From NCBI RefSeq assembly GCF_025351285.1, contig NZ_JANXWG010000105.1, forward strand, positions 1-64,000: a stretch of 64,000 bases of DNA. The letters run 5' to 3'. Positions 26,461 to 36,522 of the stretch are shown here, piece after piece. The notes below the pieces were generated by a model. It was not told where the DNA came from. It saw only the letters and a list, made by a program, of their open reading frames with translations, and did no database searches. Each line of letters begins with the position of its first letter. Positions within the stretch are counted from its first letter, which is position 1. This DNA is from Novosphingobium sp. GTDB lineage: Bacteria; Pseudomonadota; Alphaproteobacteria; Sphingomonadales; Sphingomonadaceae. Position numbers and translations under genes: made by a program.

Positions 26461-27465
26461 ATGGGCGTGAGCAGGGCTACGGACATCGTGCTGGTAACCG
26501 GTGTGTCGGGCTTTGTCGGCTCGGCGGTGGCGCGTGCGCTCGGCGCGCGCGGTGCCACGGTGCGCGGATTGGTCCGCAGCACCAGCCCGCGCGCCAATCT
26601 GGCCGACTTTCCGGGGACTTTGGTCGAAGGCGATGCGCGCGATCCGGCGTCGATGGCGCGGGCGATGGCGGGGGTGCGGCATTTGTACCACGTCGCCGCC
26701 GATTACCGGATCTGGGCGCCCGATACCGAGGAGATCGTCCGCAACAATCTGGCCGGCGCGCAAACCGTGATGGTGACGGCGCGCGATGCCGGGGTCGAAC
26801 GCGTGGTTTACACCAGCAGCGTCGCCACGCTGAAGCCTCTCGACGGCAGTGCGGCCGACGAGACCCGCGCGGCAACCCCGGAAAAGGCGGTGGGCGCGTA
26901 CAAGCGCAGCAAGGTCGTGGCCGAACGGCTGGTAGAGGCGATGGTGGCGCAAGGTTTGCCGGCGGTGATCGTCAACCCGTCCACGCCGATCGGCCCGCAC
27001 GACGTCAAGCCCACACCGACCGGGCGGATCATCGTCGAAGCAGCGCGGGGCAAGATGCCGGCGTTTGTCGACAGCGGGCTGAACCTGGTTCACGTCGATG
27101 ACGTCGCGCTAGGGCACTTGGCTGCAATGGAGCGGGGCCGGATCGGCGAACGCTACATCCTGGGCGGCGAGGACGTGACGCTGGGCGCGATGCTGGCCGA
27201 AATCGCCGCGCAAGTCAGGCGCAAGCCGCCAACGATCGTGATCCCGCGCAAGCTGTTGTTCCCACTGGCCCATGCCAACGAAGCGCTGGCGCGGATTACG
27301 GGCAAGGAACCGTTCCTCACCGTCGATTCGCTGCGCATGGCGGCGCATCGCATGTTCTACACTTCGGCCAAGGCAGAGGCCGAATTGGGTTACCGCGCGC
27401 GGCCGTGGCAGGAGGCGATTGCGGACGCGCTTGCATGGTTCGGCGCGCAAGGGATGTTGGCGTGA
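26461..27465 (+). CDS. hpnA: HpnA, hopanoid-associated sugar epimerase/dehydratase
   Basis: The 334-residue protein is an extended short-chain dehydrogenase with the NAD-binding motif TGVSGFVGS and the active-site pair Tyr/Lys in GAYKRSK, with TSSVATL before it. HpnA is named as a hopanoid-associated NDP-sugar epimerase; its exact substrate is unsettled. The ATG at 26461 is chosen over GTG at 26449 for its fit to the family N-terminus; a GTG at 26467 is another option. It opens a seven-gene run hpnABCDE-shc-hpnG in which almost every junction overlaps. Confidence 0.92.
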   Translation: MGVSRATDIVLVTGVSGFVGSAVARALGARGATVRGLVRSTSPRANLADFPGTLVEGDARDPASMARAMAGVRHLYHVAADYRIWAPDTEEIVRNNLAGAQTVMVTARDAGVERVVYTSSVATLKPLDGSAADETRAATPEKAVGAYKRSKVVAERLVEAMVAQGLPAVIVNPSTPIGPHDVKPTPTGRIIVEAARGKMPAFVDSGLNLVHVDDVALGHLAAMERGRIGERYILGGEDVTLGAMLAEIAAQVRRKPPTIVIPRKLLFPLAHANEALARITGKEPFLTVDSLRMAAHRMFYTSAKAEAELGYRARPWQEAIADALAWFGAQGMLA

Positions 27466-28604
27466 TGGCCGGGCAATTGGCCATGGCGATCGGTGGATTG
27501 TCGCTGCTGATCTGGATCGGGCTGATCGTGGGCCGCGATGGCTTCTGGCTGACGCGAGAGCGTGATGCGCGCGACATGCCGCCAGAGCCTGTGCAATGGC
27601 CCGAAGTGATCGCGGTTGTGCCGGCGCGCGATGAGGCCGAAGTGATCGCGCGCTCGATCGGCAGTTTGCTGGCGCAGGTTTACCCGGGGCCATTCCGCGT
27701 CATCCTGGTCGATGATTCGAGCAGCGACGGCACCGCCGGGATTGCCAGACGGGCAACGGGTGCAGAGCGGTTGGAGATCCTGACCGGAACGCCACTGGCG
27801 CCGGGCTGGACGGGCAAGCTGTGGGCGGTGTCGCAAGGCGTTGCACAGGCCGGGCAGACCTCGCGCTACCTGTGGCTGACCGATGCCGACATCGCGCATG
27901 CACCCGATACGCTGCGCACGCTGGTGACGCGGGCCGAAGCGCGGGGGCTGGTGCTGGTTTCGCTGATGGCCAAACTGCGCTGTGAGAGCCTGGCCGAACG
28001 TGCACTTGTCCCCGCGTTCGTGTTCTTTTTCCAGCTACTCTATCCGTTCGGGCGGGTGAACCGGCCTTCCGGCATCGGCGCGGCGGCGGGCGGGTGCATG
28101 CTGGTGCGGCGTGATGCGCTGGAACGGGCGGGTGGCATTGCCGCGATCCGCAACGCGCTGATCGACGATTGCGCGCTGGGTGCGGCGCTCAAACGACAGG
28201 GTCGGGTGTGGCTGGGGCTGACCGACCGGTCGCAGAGCATCCGCGGGTACGAGACTGCGGGTACGATCGTGGCGATGATCGCGCGTTCGGCTTATGCGCA
28301 ACTTCGCTACAATCCGCTGGCGCTGATCGGCACGGTGCTCGGGCTGGGGCTGGTTTATATGGCGCCGCCGCTGCTGGCACTGTTCGCGAACGGCATCACG
28401 CAACTGGTCGGGGCCGGAGCCTGGGCGCTGATGGCGGTCAGCTTCCAGCCCATGCTGCGCTTCTACCAGCGGTCGCCGCTGTGGGGCGTGGCACTGCCGG
28501 CAATCGCGGCTTTCTACGCTGGCTGCACCTTGCTATCGGCGTGGCAGCAGTATCGGGGACGCGGGGGCATGTGGAAGGGGCGGGCACAGGCGGTGACGCG
28601 ATGA
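27465..28604 (+). CDS. hpnB: HpnB, hopene-associated glycosyltransferase
   Basis: The protein is a membrane-bound family 2 glycosyltransferase of 379 residues with an N-terminal membrane segment, catalytic stretches (VVPARDEAEVI, VDDSSSDGT, LTDADIAH) and C-terminal membrane segments. HpnB is associated with hopanoid gene clusters; its acceptor is uncertain. The ATG shares a base with the hpnA stop (TGATG). The stop overlaps the hpnC start (ATGA). Confidence 0.92.
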   Translation: MAGQLAMAIGGLSLLIWIGLIVGRDGFWLTRERDARDMPPEPVQWPEVIAVVPARDEAEVIARSIGSLLAQVYPGPFRVILVDDSSSDGTAGIARRATGAERLEILTGTPLAPGWTGKLWAVSQGVAQAGQTSRYLWLTDADIAHAPDTLRTLVTRAEARGLVLVSLMAKLRCESLAERALVPAFVFFFQLLYPFGRVNRPSGIGAAAGGCMLVRRDALERAGGIAAIRNALIDDCALGAALKRQGRVWLGLTDRSQSIRGYETAGTIVAMIARSAYAQLRYNPLALIGTVLGLGLVYMAPPLLALFANGITQLVGAGAWALMAVSFQPMLRFYQRSPLWGVALPAIAAFYAGCTLLSAWQQYRGRGGMWKGRAQAVTR

Positions 28605-29455
28605 AGGTTGAATCGCGCGCTTCTGGCGCCCTTGATTCGGGGAAGGGCCACCGCGACGAAAATTTTCCGGTCGCCAGCGTGCTGCTGCGGCCTGAGCACC
28701 GGGCGCCGATCATGGCGTTCTACCGTTTCGCTCGTGCGGCCGATGACATTGCCGATCACGAGACTGCTGCGCCGACTGTGAAGACGGAGCAGCTCGCAGC
28801 CATGCGCGCCGGACTGGCCGGTGAGCCGGGCGGTATCTCGGAAGCAGTGGTGCTTGGCTCGGTCATGGCAAAGCACGGCCTCGATCCGGTCCATGCAACC
28901 GACTTGCTCACCGCTTTCGAGCGCGATGTAACGGTTGATCATTATGCCGATTGGGACGCGCTGATCGGGTATTGTCGCTATTCGGCGATGCCGGTCGGGC
29001 GCTTCGTGCTCGACGTGCATGGCGAGGATCGTGCAATCTGGCCGGCCAACGATGCGCTTTGCGCCGCGTTGCAAGTGATCAATCACCTCCAGGACTGCGG
29101 CAAGGATTATCGCACGATCGGAAGAGTTTACCTTCCTGCAGATGCGCTCGCAGCGCAAGGTGCGCGCATCGAGAATCTCGGAGCAGACCGAGCCAGCCCG
29201 GCGCTTGCAGCCACGATCGTGTCTCTCGCCCGGCGCACACGCAATTTGCTTTACCAATCGGCCGGCTTTGCCGATATGATCCGCGACCGCCGTCTCGCCG
29301 CCGAAGTGGCCGCAATCCATCGGCTGGCCACCAGCCTTGTGGCACGGCTCGAGCGCTTCGATCCGCTCAGCCAGCGGGTCCATCACGGCAAGGCCGAGGC
29401 CGCGTTCATCGCCGCGCGCGCCGCGCTGCCCGTGTTGTTCAGGCGCGCAGCATGA
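28601..29455 (+). CDS. hpnC: HpnC, squalene synthase-like (hydroxysqualene synthase)
   Basis: The 284-residue protein is of the squalene/phytoene synthase fold. The first aspartate-rich motif is RAADDIAD and the second is HLQDCGKD. In the three-step bacterial route, HpnD joins two farnesyl diphosphates to presqualene diphosphate, HpnC turns it into hydroxysqualene and HpnE reduces that to squalene. It overlaps hpnB and hpnD by four bases each. The product feeds squalene-hopene cyclase encoded downstream. Confidence 0.95.
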   Translation: MKVESRASGALDSGKGHRDENFPVASVLLRPEHRAPIMAFYRFARAADDIADHETAAPTVKTEQLAAMRAGLAGEPGGISEAVVLGSVMAKHGLDPVHATDLLTAFERDVTVDHYADWDALIGYCRYSAMPVGRFVLDVHGEDRAIWPANDALCAALQVINHLQDCGKDYRTIGRVYLPADALAAQGARIENLGADRASPALAATIVSLARRTRNLLYQSAGFADMIRDRRLAAEVAAIHRLATSLVARLERFDPLSQRVHHGKAEAAFIAARAALPVLFRRAA

Positions 29456-30291
29456 ATCCCGATACCACGCCCGCCGCATTGCAGGCCCAGGTTTCGGGCA
29501 GTTCGTTCTACGCCGGGATGCGCGTGCTGCCGCGCGCCGAGCGAGAGGCGATGTACGCGATCTACGGCTTCTGCCGGATGGTCGACGACATTGCCGATGA
29601 CGACGTGGGCGACCGCCCGAGCCGCGCTGTTGCGCTCGACCGGTGGCGCCATGATCTCGATGCGCTCTACGCGGGGCGCGATCCCGGCCAGGCGGCGTTG
29701 CTGGTCGAGGCGGTGGCGCGTTTTGCACTGCGCCGCGAGGATTTCGAAGCGGTGATCGACGGCATGGCCATGGACGTTGCGCGCGATATCCGCTGGCCAG
29801 CGATGGCCGAACTCGATTTGTATTGCGATCGCGTCGCTTCGGCAGTGGGCCGGCTGTCGGTGCGGGTGTTCGGCATGGACGAAGCGCCCGGAATTGCGCT
29901 GGCTTATGACCTTGGCCGCGCGCTGCAATTGACCAACATCTTGCGCGACATCGATGAGGACGCCGCGATCGGCCGCGTCTATCTGCCGGAGGAGGCGCTG
30001 ACGGGGGCCGGAATTGCGTTGACTACGCCGATGGACGTAATGGCCGATCCGCGGGTCGATGCCGCTTGTCGGACGGTCGCCCAGGTTGCGCACGCGCATT
30101 ACGCCAAGGCCCACGCGGTCCTTGCCTCGCGCCCGCGCGGTCATCTGCTGGCGCCGAGGTTGATGGAGGCGGTCTACTCGAAAGTGCTCGCCCGCACCGA
30201 GGCTCTGGGTTGGGCACCACCGCGTCGCCGCGTGACGATGTCGAAGCCAGCGCTGTTGTGGACGGTTGCGCGGTTGATGGTGACGCGTTGA
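29452..30291 (+). CDS. hpnD: HpnD, presqualene diphosphate synthase
   Basis: The 279-residue protein has both prenyl-diphosphate binding motifs of the squalene/phytoene synthase family, MVDDIAD near residue 45 and NILRDIDED near residue 165, plus the YAIYGFCR signature. It catalyses head-to-head condensation of farnesyl diphosphate to presqualene diphosphate. The ATG overlaps the hpnC stop and its own stop overlaps the TTG start of hpnE, consistent with tight coupling of the HpnC-D-E enzymes. Confidence 0.95.
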   Translation: MNPDTTPAALQAQVSGSSFYAGMRVLPRAEREAMYAIYGFCRMVDDIADDDVGDRPSRAVALDRWRHDLDALYAGRDPGQAALLVEAVARFALRREDFEAVIDGMAMDVARDIRWPAMAELDLYCDRVASAVGRLSVRVFGMDEAPGIALAYDLGRALQLTNILRDIDEDAAIGRVYLPEEALTGAGIALTTPMDVMADPRVDAACRTVAQVAHAHYAKAHAVLASRPRGHLLAPRLMEAVYSKVLARTEALGWAPPRRRVTMSKPALLWTVARLMVTR

Positions 30292-31574
30292 GCGTTGTGA
30301 AGGCGACCGTTATTGGCGCGGGGTTGGCCGGGCTTTCGGCGGCAATCGGTCTTGTCCGCGCTGGGGTGAAGGTGAGGTTGGTAGATGCCGCTCCGCGCGC
30401 GGGCGGGCGCTGCCGCAGCTATTACGATGCCCCGCTTGGCCAGGTGATCGACAACGGCAACCACTTCGTTTTCTCGGGCAACCAGGCGGTTCAGCGGTAC
30501 TGCGCTACGATCGGCAGCCAGGCGATGCTGCACGGGCCCGATCACGCGACATTCGCATTCCACGACTTGCGCGACGATGCACGCTGGACGCTTGCGGTTA
30601 ATGACGGGCCTTTACCGTTGTGGATGCTCGATCCGAAACGCCGCGCGCCTGGGACTACCTTGGCCGGGCACTTGGCGCTGGCGCGGCTGGCTCTGGTAAC
30701 GGGGGGCAAGCGCACCATCGGTGACATGGTACCCACTCGCGGAGCGATGTGGGAGCGGGTGATCGAACCGATGATGCTCGCGGTGCTCAACTGCCCGCCC
30801 GAGCAAGGGTCGGCGCGACTGGCGGGGCGGTTCTTGCGCGAATCCTTCGTGCGCGGGGGCAAGGCCTGCCGGACGATGGTGGCGCTGCCGACACTTGATG
30901 CGGCTCTGATCGATCCAGCTCTCGCGTGGCTGGCGCGCCATGGCGTGAAGGTGGAATTTTCATCGCGGCTGCGCGAGATGGGCTTTGATGGAGATCGCGT
31001 GGCGGCGCTCGATTTCGGGAAAGGGCCAGAGCCGGTTGAGGGCGAGGCGGTGATCCTGGCCGTGCCGCCATGGGTCGCGGGTGCTTTGGTGCCGGGGCTG
31101 ACCGTGCCGGATCGGTTCTGCGCGATCGTCAACGCCCATTTTGCGGTTCCGCCGCCACCGGGCGCGCCGATGATTACGGCTTTGCTTGGCGCGAAATCAC
31201 AGTGGGTGGTGTGCCATGCTGATCGTATTTCCGTAACCATCAGTGGTGCCGATGATCTGGTCGATCAGGATCGCGAAGCTCTTGCGCGGCAGATCTGGGG
31301 CGAGGTCACCCGCGCGCTGGGTCTGGGTGCGGCGCCCTTGCCGGCATGGCAGGTGGTCAAGGAGAAGCGCGCGACGTTCGCCGCCACGCCCGATCAGGAC
31401 GCGCGAAGGCCGGGTACGCGAACACATTGGCGCAACCTCCTGCTCGCGGGCGACTGGACGCAGACTGACCTGCCGGCCACGATCGAAGGCGCGTTGCGAT
31501 CGGGCGAGACTGCAGCAGGGCAGATCATAAGGCGCTCGGCACTGCGCGTGGCGGCAGGTCAGGAGAAGGTATGA
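30288..31574 (+). CDS. hpnE: HpnE, hydroxysqualene dehydroxylase
   Basis: The 428-residue flavoprotein begins with the FAD-binding GAGLAGLSAA motif and has the GGRCRS segment of amine-oxidase-like desaturases; a C-terminal FAD contact lies in LLAGDWTQTDLPATIEGA. It reduces hydroxysqualene to squalene. The start is taken at TTG 30288, which overlaps the hpnD stop (TTGA) like the other junctions here; GTG at 30297 is an alternative nine bases on. The ATGA overlap with shc follows. Confidence 0.93.
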   Translation: MSVVKATVIGAGLAGLSAAIGLVRAGVKVRLVDAAPRAGGRCRSYYDAPLGQVIDNGNHFVFSGNQAVQRYCATIGSQAMLHGPDHATFAFHDLRDDARWTLAVNDGPLPLWMLDPKRRAPGTTLAGHLALARLALVTGGKRTIGDMVPTRGAMWERVIEPMMLAVLNCPPEQGSARLAGRFLRESFVRGGKACRTMVALPTLDAALIDPALAWLARHGVKVEFSSRLREMGFDGDRVAALDFGKGPEPVEGEAVILAVPPWVAGALVPGLTVPDRFCAIVNAHFAVPPPPGAPMITALLGAKSQWVVCHADRISVTISGADDLVDQDREALARQIWGEVTRALGLGAAPLPAWQVVKEKRATFAATPDQDARRPGTRTHWRNLLLAGDWTQTDLPATIEGALRSGETAAGQIIRRSALRVAAGQEKV

Positions 31575-33514
31575 ACGTGCCTACCCCACCATTTTTGTCC
31601 GCTACGCCGCTCGTCGACATAGACCGTGCGGTCGATCGCGCGGCGCAGGCACTCGCTTCGGCACAGCAGGCCGACGGGCACTGGGTGTTCGAACTTGAGG
31701 CCGATTGCACGATTCCGGCCGAATACGTGTTGCTGCGGCACTATTTGGGCGAGCCGGTCGACGCTGTGCTCGAATGCAAGATCGGCCGCTATCTTCGCCG
31801 CATCCAGTCGGCACAGCACCATGGATGGGGGCTGTTTCATGCGGGCAGCTTCGATGTCAGCGCCAGCGTCAAGGCTTACTATGCGCTCAAGATGATTGGC
31901 GATGCGATGGACGCACCGCACATGGTCCGCGCGCGTGAGGCAATTCTGCTCGCGGGCGGCGCCGAGGCGAGCAACGTGTTTACCCGCATCCAGCTTGCGC
32001 TGTTCGGCGCGGGGCCTTGGTCCAACGTGCCGACATTGCCGCCCGAACTCATCCTGCTGCCGCGCCGGTTTCCGATCCATTTGTCGAAAATGGCCTATTG
32101 GGCGCGGACGGTGGTGGTGCCGCTGCTGGTGCTGTGCACGGTTCAGCCGGTCGCGCGAAATCCGCTCGGGCTCAAGGTGGATGAGCTCTATTCGGGCTTG
32201 CCGATAAAGGCGGGCACCAAGGCGGCGAATACAAAGCGCGTGTGGACTGCGTTTTTCCACGGGCTCGATCGCGTGCTTAAGGTGGCCGAAGGACATTGGC
32301 CGGCGGGTTTGCATCAACGCGCGATCGCGCAGTGCGTCGATTGGGTGGGCGAGCGGCTCAATGGGGTGGACGGGCTCGGTGCGATCTACCCGGCAATGGC
32401 CAACAGCGTGATGATGTACGATTGCCTGGGGATTGGGCCCGATGATCCGGGCCGCAGGATCGCGCGCGAATCGGTTGAACGGTTGCTGGTGATCAAGGAC
32501 GACGAGGCTTACTGCCAGCCATGCGTTTCACCGGTGTGGGATACCGCGCTGGCCGCGCATGCGATGATGGAAGCGGGGCAGGACGCCGAGGCCGATCGCG
32601 GGCTGGCCTGGCTCAAGCCGCGGCAAGTACTCGATGTGGCCGGCGATTGGGCCGAGGAGCGCCCCGGTGTGCGCCCAGGTGGCTGGGCCTTCCAGTACAA
32701 CAACGACCACTACCCCGATCTAGACGATACCGCCGTCGTTGTGATGGCAATGGACCGCGCGAAAGGTCGGGCAGACGGTTTCGAGCAACCGATTGCGCGC
32801 GGGGTGGAGTGGACCGTCGGGTTGCAATCGAAAGATGGCGGCTGGGGCGCGTTCGATGCCGACAACGCCTACCACTACCTCAACAACCTGCCATTCGCCG
32901 ATCACGGCGCGCTGCTCGATCCGCCGACCGCCGACGTGACCGCGCGCTGCGTCTCGATGCTGGCGCAACTGGGGGAGCGTGACAGTCCACGGATCAAGGC
33001 CGCGCTGGCCTGGTTGGAGCGTGAGCAGGAGCCGGACGGGAGCTGGTTCGGGCGCTGGGGCGTGAATTATGTCTACGGAACCTGGTCGGTGCTTTGCGCG
33101 CTCAATGCCGTGGGTTTGCCGCCGGACCATCCGATGGTGGCGAAGGCGGTGCGCTGGCTGAAAGCGATCCAGAATGCCGATGGCGGCTGGGGTGAAGACT
33201 GCGACAGCTATGCGCTCGACCGCAAGGGGCACACGCCAGCGCCATCGACGGCATCGCAGACGGGCTGGGCACTTTTGGGCCTGATGGCTGCGGGTGAGGT
33301 CAACAGCGAAGCGGTGGAACGCGGGGTGGCGTGGCTGGCGGCCAACCAGCAGGGCGATGGGCTGTGGGGTCAGGAAATGTACACCGGTGGCGGATTTCCA
33401 AGGGTGTTTTACTTGCGGTATCACGGCTACCCGAAGTACTTCCCGCTGTGGGCGCTGGCGCGGTACCGCAATCTCAAGCGCTCGAATGCGCGCGAAGTGG
33501 CATACGGGATGTGA
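31571..33514 (+). CDS. shc: Squalene-hopene cyclase
   Basis: The 647-residue protein has the protonating DLDD motif at 383-386 (in HYPDLDDTAVVV) and many QW repeats, for example QNADGGWGED and QSKDGGWGAF. It cyclises squalene to hopene and diplopterol at the cytoplasmic face of the inner membrane. The length matches the family. The gene sits directly after the squalene-forming genes and before hpnG, with four-base overlaps on both sides, so substrate and product enzymes are co-translated. Confidence 0.97.
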   Translation: MNVPTPPFLSATPLVDIDRAVDRAAQALASAQQADGHWVFELEADCTIPAEYVLLRHYLGEPVDAVLECKIGRYLRRIQSAQHHGWGLFHAGSFDVSASVKAYYALKMIGDAMDAPHMVRAREAILLAGGAEASNVFTRIQLALFGAGPWSNVPTLPPELILLPRRFPIHLSKMAYWARTVVVPLLVLCTVQPVARNPLGLKVDELYSGLPIKAGTKAANTKRVWTAFFHGLDRVLKVAEGHWPAGLHQRAIAQCVDWVGERLNGVDGLGAIYPAMANSVMMYDCLGIGPDDPGRRIARESVERLLVIKDDEAYCQPCVSPVWDTALAAHAMMEAGQDAEADRGLAWLKPRQVLDVAGDWAEERPGVRPGGWAFQYNNDHYPDLDDTAVVVMAMDRAKGRADGFEQPIARGVEWTVGLQSKDGGWGAFDADNAYHYLNNLPFADHGALLDPPTADVTARCVSMLAQLGERDSPRIKAALAWLEREQEPDGSWFGRWGVNYVYGTWSVLCALNAVGLPPDHPMVAKAVRWLKAIQNADGGWGEDCDSYALDRKGHTPAPSTASQTGWALLGLMAAGEVNSEAVERGVAWLAANQQGDGLWGQEMYTGGGFPRVFYLRYHGYPKYFPLWALARYRNLKRSNAREVAYGM

Positions 33515-34134
33515 CGGTGCTGGTCATCTGCGGGCTGATCCGCGAGGCTAGACTTGCCCGGCGGCTGGTTCCGCGTGCGGACATCTTGATCGGTGGAGGT
33601 CAGTCGGCGCGGTTGCGTGCCGACCTCGGCGAAAGGGCCCGGCAACATCGCGGCTTGATCCTGTCCGCGGGAATTGCTGGAGCGCTCGATCCCGAATTGG
33701 CGCCGGGTGACATCGTGATCGATGGCGATCCCGAAACGCTGGCGAGGCTTACGCGGGCATTGCCGGTGGCAAAGGTTGGGACGGTGATCGGCCAAGATAA
33801 AATCGCAGTCGACCCAGCCACCAAGCGCGCGTTGGCCGTGAGGGGCAAGGCAGTTGATATGGAAAGCCACATCGCCTTCGAGGTGGCTTGCGTGCATGGC
33901 CTACCGTTCTGTGCGGTGCGGGTGATCTCGGACACTGCACATGAAACGCTGCCACCAGCCGCGCTGGTGGGTATGAAGGCCGATGGTGGCATGGCATTGG
34001 GACGGGTGCTGGCCTCGCTTGTGCACCATCCGCAGCAGTTGCCCGATCTGATTCGGATCGGGCGGCAGTCGGGCCTTGCCTTCAGGAACCTGGCCGGCGC
34101 ATTCGATGCGCTGGCACGCGCAGGGTTCGCCTAA
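33511..34134 (+). CDS. hpnG: HpnG, adenosylhopane nucleosidase (phosphorylase family)
   Basis: The 207-residue protein starts at GTG 33511, overlapping the shc stop (GTGA). It has the purine-nucleoside-phosphorylase-like fold elements LSAGIAGALDPEL, VDMESHIAFEVA and AVRVISDTA. HpnG removes adenine from adenosylhopane in the step after HpnH. It ends tail to tail with hpnH: the two stop codons share bases in CTAA at 34131-34134. Confidence 0.92.
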   Translation: MTVLVICGLIREARLARRLVPRADILIGGGQSARLRADLGERARQHRGLILSAGIAGALDPELAPGDIVIDGDPETLARLTRALPVAKVGTVIGQDKIAVDPATKRALAVRGKAVDMESHIAFEVACVHGLPFCAVRVISDTAHETLPPAALVGMKADGGMALGRVLASLVHHPQQLPDLIRIGRQSGLAFRNLAGAFDALARAGFA

Positions 34135-35276
34135 GCCGCGCGTTGCACGCGTTTCGCGCCGTTGCCTTGCTCTGCCTTGATCTTGGCCAGTTCGCGTTCG
34201 ACGTGCGTCAAATGCACATCGTCGGCCGGCCGGGCGTTCGACAAATCGATGTCGGGCGCCATCGGGCCGTCAGTGCGCACGCCCTTGCGGCCGATCTGGA
34301 ACATCTTGAGCGGATGGCGAATCGAATCGCTGGCCGCGGTGCCCTCGAACCCGCAATGGACCATGCAGTCCGAGCACTTGGCATATTTCCCGACGCCGTA
34401 CTGGTCCCAGTCGGTGCCCTCCATCAGTTCCTTGAAGGTGGAAACGTAGCCCTCACCAACGAGGTAGCAGGGCTTCTGCCAGCCGAACACGGTGCGCAGC
34501 GGCATCGACCATGGCGTGCATTCATACGTCTGATTGCCCGCCAGGAAATCGAGGAACAGCGGCGAATTGGTAAAGCTCCACGCCTTGCCGCCATCGCCCT
34601 TGCGGAACACGTCGCGGAAGAAGTTCCTCGTCCGTTCGCGATTCAGGAAATGCTCCTGGTCAGCCGCGCGTTCGTAGGCGTAGCCCGGCGAGATCGTGAT
34701 CTCGACTCCGCGCTTCTCCATTTCGTCGAAGAATGCCGCCAGCCGATCGGGCGAAGCGCCGTCGAACACGGTGCAGTTGACCTGCACGCGGAAACCGCGC
34801 GCCTTGGCCAAGTCGATCGCCTCGATCGCGACTTCGTAAGTGCCATCCTGATCGACCGCATGATCATGCATGGCCTTGTCACCATCGAGATGGATCGACC
34901 AGGTGAAGAAGGGCGAGGGCGCGTAATCGTCGATTTTTTTCTTCATCAACAACGCGTTGGTGCAAAGGATGACGAACTTTTTCTTGGCAATGTAGCCCTT
35001 GACGATCTTGGGCATATCGCGGTGCAGCAGCGGCTCGCCGCCTGCGATCGAGACAGCGGGCGCGCCGCACTCGTCGATCGCGTCCATGCACTGGTCAAAG
35101 CTGAGGCGCTGGTTGAGGATGGCGTCGGGGTAATCGATCTTCCCGCAGCCAGGGCAGGCGAGATTGCAGCGCAGCAGCGGTTCGAGCATCAGCACCAGTG
35201 GATATTTTCCGCCCTTGATGTGCTGGCGCAGGGTGTAGGCGCCGATGCGCACGAGTGGCTGAAGTGGCAGGGTCAT
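34131..35276 (-). CDS. hpnH: HpnH, radical SAM adenosyl-hopene transferase
   Basis: The 381-residue protein has the radical SAM cluster motif CNLACPGC (Cys37, Cys41, Cys44) and the HpnH-type C-terminal region with extra cysteines ([17 protein letters not shown]). HpnH adds the 5'-deoxyadenosyl group to diploptene, the first step of side-chain extension of hopanoids. It is encoded opposite hpnG and together with ispH (ATGA overlap). The length fits the family. Confidence 0.95.
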   Translation of the reverse strand: MTLPLQPLVRIGAYTLRQHIKGGKYPLVLMLEPLLRCNLACPGCGKIDYPDAILNQRLSFDQCMDAIDECGAPAVSIAGGEPLLHRDMPKIVKGYIAKKKFVILCTNALLMKKKIDDYAPSPFFTWSIHLDGDKAMHDHAVDQDGTYEVAIEAIDLAKARGFRVQVNCTVFDGASPDRLAAFFDEMEKRGVEITISPGYAYERAADQEHFLNRERTRNFFRDVFRKGDGGKAWSFTNSPLFLDFLAGNQTYECTPWSMPLRTVFGWQKPCYLVGEGYVSTFKELMEGTDWDQYGVGKYAKCSDCMVHCGFEGTAASDSIRHPLKMFQIGRKGVRTDGPMAPDIDLSNARPADDVHLTHVERELAKIKAEQGNGAKRVQRAA

Positions 35277-36262
35277 GCAGGGTTTCCATTGGCAGCAATG
35301 CGCGGTTCGACTTGGCGCAATTGCGGAGGCAGGCTGAATTCGATGTGTTCGTCGACGCCGTCAAGCTGTGATACGCGCACCTGCCGCAAATTGCGGAGCG
35401 CGTCGATCACGCTTTCGACAAGCTCATCGGGCGCTGAAGCGCCGGCTGTGATACCCACCGCTGCAATGCCATCCAGCCATGCGGGGTCTACCCCGCTGCC
35501 GTCATCGACAAGGTAGCTGGGCACGCCCATCTCGAGGCCAATTTCCTGCAAGCGGCGAGAGTTGGAGCTGTTGGCGGCGCCCACTACGATGACCAGATCG
35601 CTGACCAGCGCCAGATCGCGTACAGCGGTCTGTCGATTTTGGGTGGCGTAGCAAATTTCCGCGACGTCGGGTCCGATTACATCGCTGAACCGCGCCTGGA
35701 GCGCCGCGATCACATCGCGCGTATCATCGACGCTCAACGTTGTCTGAGTGACGTAGGCGATCGGTGTGTCGAGCGGCAGAGCAACCAGCGCAACATCTTC
35801 CACTGTCGACACCAGGTGCACCGGCGCGTTAACCTGTCCCATCGTGCCTTCTACTTCGGCATGGCCTTCGTGACCGATCAGCACGAGTGCGCGCCCGCTC
35901 TTCGCGTACTTTCGACCCTGGACGTGGACTTTGGTCACTAGCGGGCAAGTCGCGTCGATAACGGGCAGGCCGCGGTTCACCGCATCCTGCTCCACCGATT
36001 GTGCCACGCCATGCGCGCTGAATATGGTGAGCGCGCCCGCGGGGATCTCCGCCAATTCGTCCACGAAAATCGCGCCCTTGCGTCGTAGCTTTTCAACGAC
36101 ATGGCGGTTGTGGACGATCTCATGGCGAACGTAGACCGGCTTCTGTTCGCGTTCCAATGCGCGTTCGACGATCTCGATCGCGCGAACCACGCCCGCGCAA
36201 AATCCACGCGGCTTCGCGAGGATCACCTGCAGAGGTTGCTGTTCACCATCAGTCGAATGCAC
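35273..36262 (-). CDS. ispH: 4-Hydroxy-3-methylbut-2-enyl diphosphate reductase
   Basis: The protein has about 329 residues and the three [4Fe-4S] cluster cysteines of IspH, in PRGFCAGV (Cys22), DATCPLV and [10 protein letters not shown]. It makes IPP and DMAPP in the MEP pathway. The start is placed at GTG 36262-36260, giving a family-like 15-residue lead before [12 protein letters not shown] at 36265 is also possible, and a frame upstream to 36508 is open but reads as non-coding. Cotranscription with hpnH links precursor supply to hopanoid synthesis. The 260-base spacer upstream holds promoters for both directions, but I could not fix them. Confidence 0.93.
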   Translation of the reverse strand: MHSTDGEQQPLQVILAKPRGFCAGVVRAIEIVERALEREQKPVYVRHEIVHNRHVVEKLRRKGAIFVDELAEIPAGALTIFSAHGVAQSVEQDAVNRGLPVIDATCPLVTKVHVQGRKYAKSGRALVLIGHEGHAEVEGTMGQVNAPVHLVSTVEDVALVALPLDTPIAYVTQTTLSVDDTRDVIAALQARFSDVIGPDVAEICYATQNRQTAVRDLALVSDLVIVVGAANSSNSRRLQEIGLEMGVPSYLVDDGSGVDPAWLDGIAAVGITAGASAPDELVESVIDALRNLRQVRVSQLDGVDEHIEFSLPPQLRQVEPRIAANGNPA

Positions 36263-36522
36263 CAAGTCGATCCGCCCCGCATCTGTCTGTTTGCCCGATT
36301 GCCGTATAAGCAGAATTTTCGCAAATTCGCATACCAAATGTATCGCCAAGCCGTTCGTTGGCGGCGGACGTCGCGCAAGCGTGCTCTTGAAGACACGCAT
36401 CGGTACAGGATTGGTGCAGGAGATACGCGGTATTGGCGCGGGCAATTTTGAGGACGGCCAGTGTTGCCGTTCAAAAAGGGGCCTGTTCTCGGGCTCTTTT
36501 TCTGGCAACAGGAGCCATGACT

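Noticed and set aside
28601..30291. Phytoene synthase genes for carotenoids
   Set aside because: The fold is shared, but the pair is followed directly by hpnE and shc, so the hopanoid enzymes HpnC and HpnD fit better.
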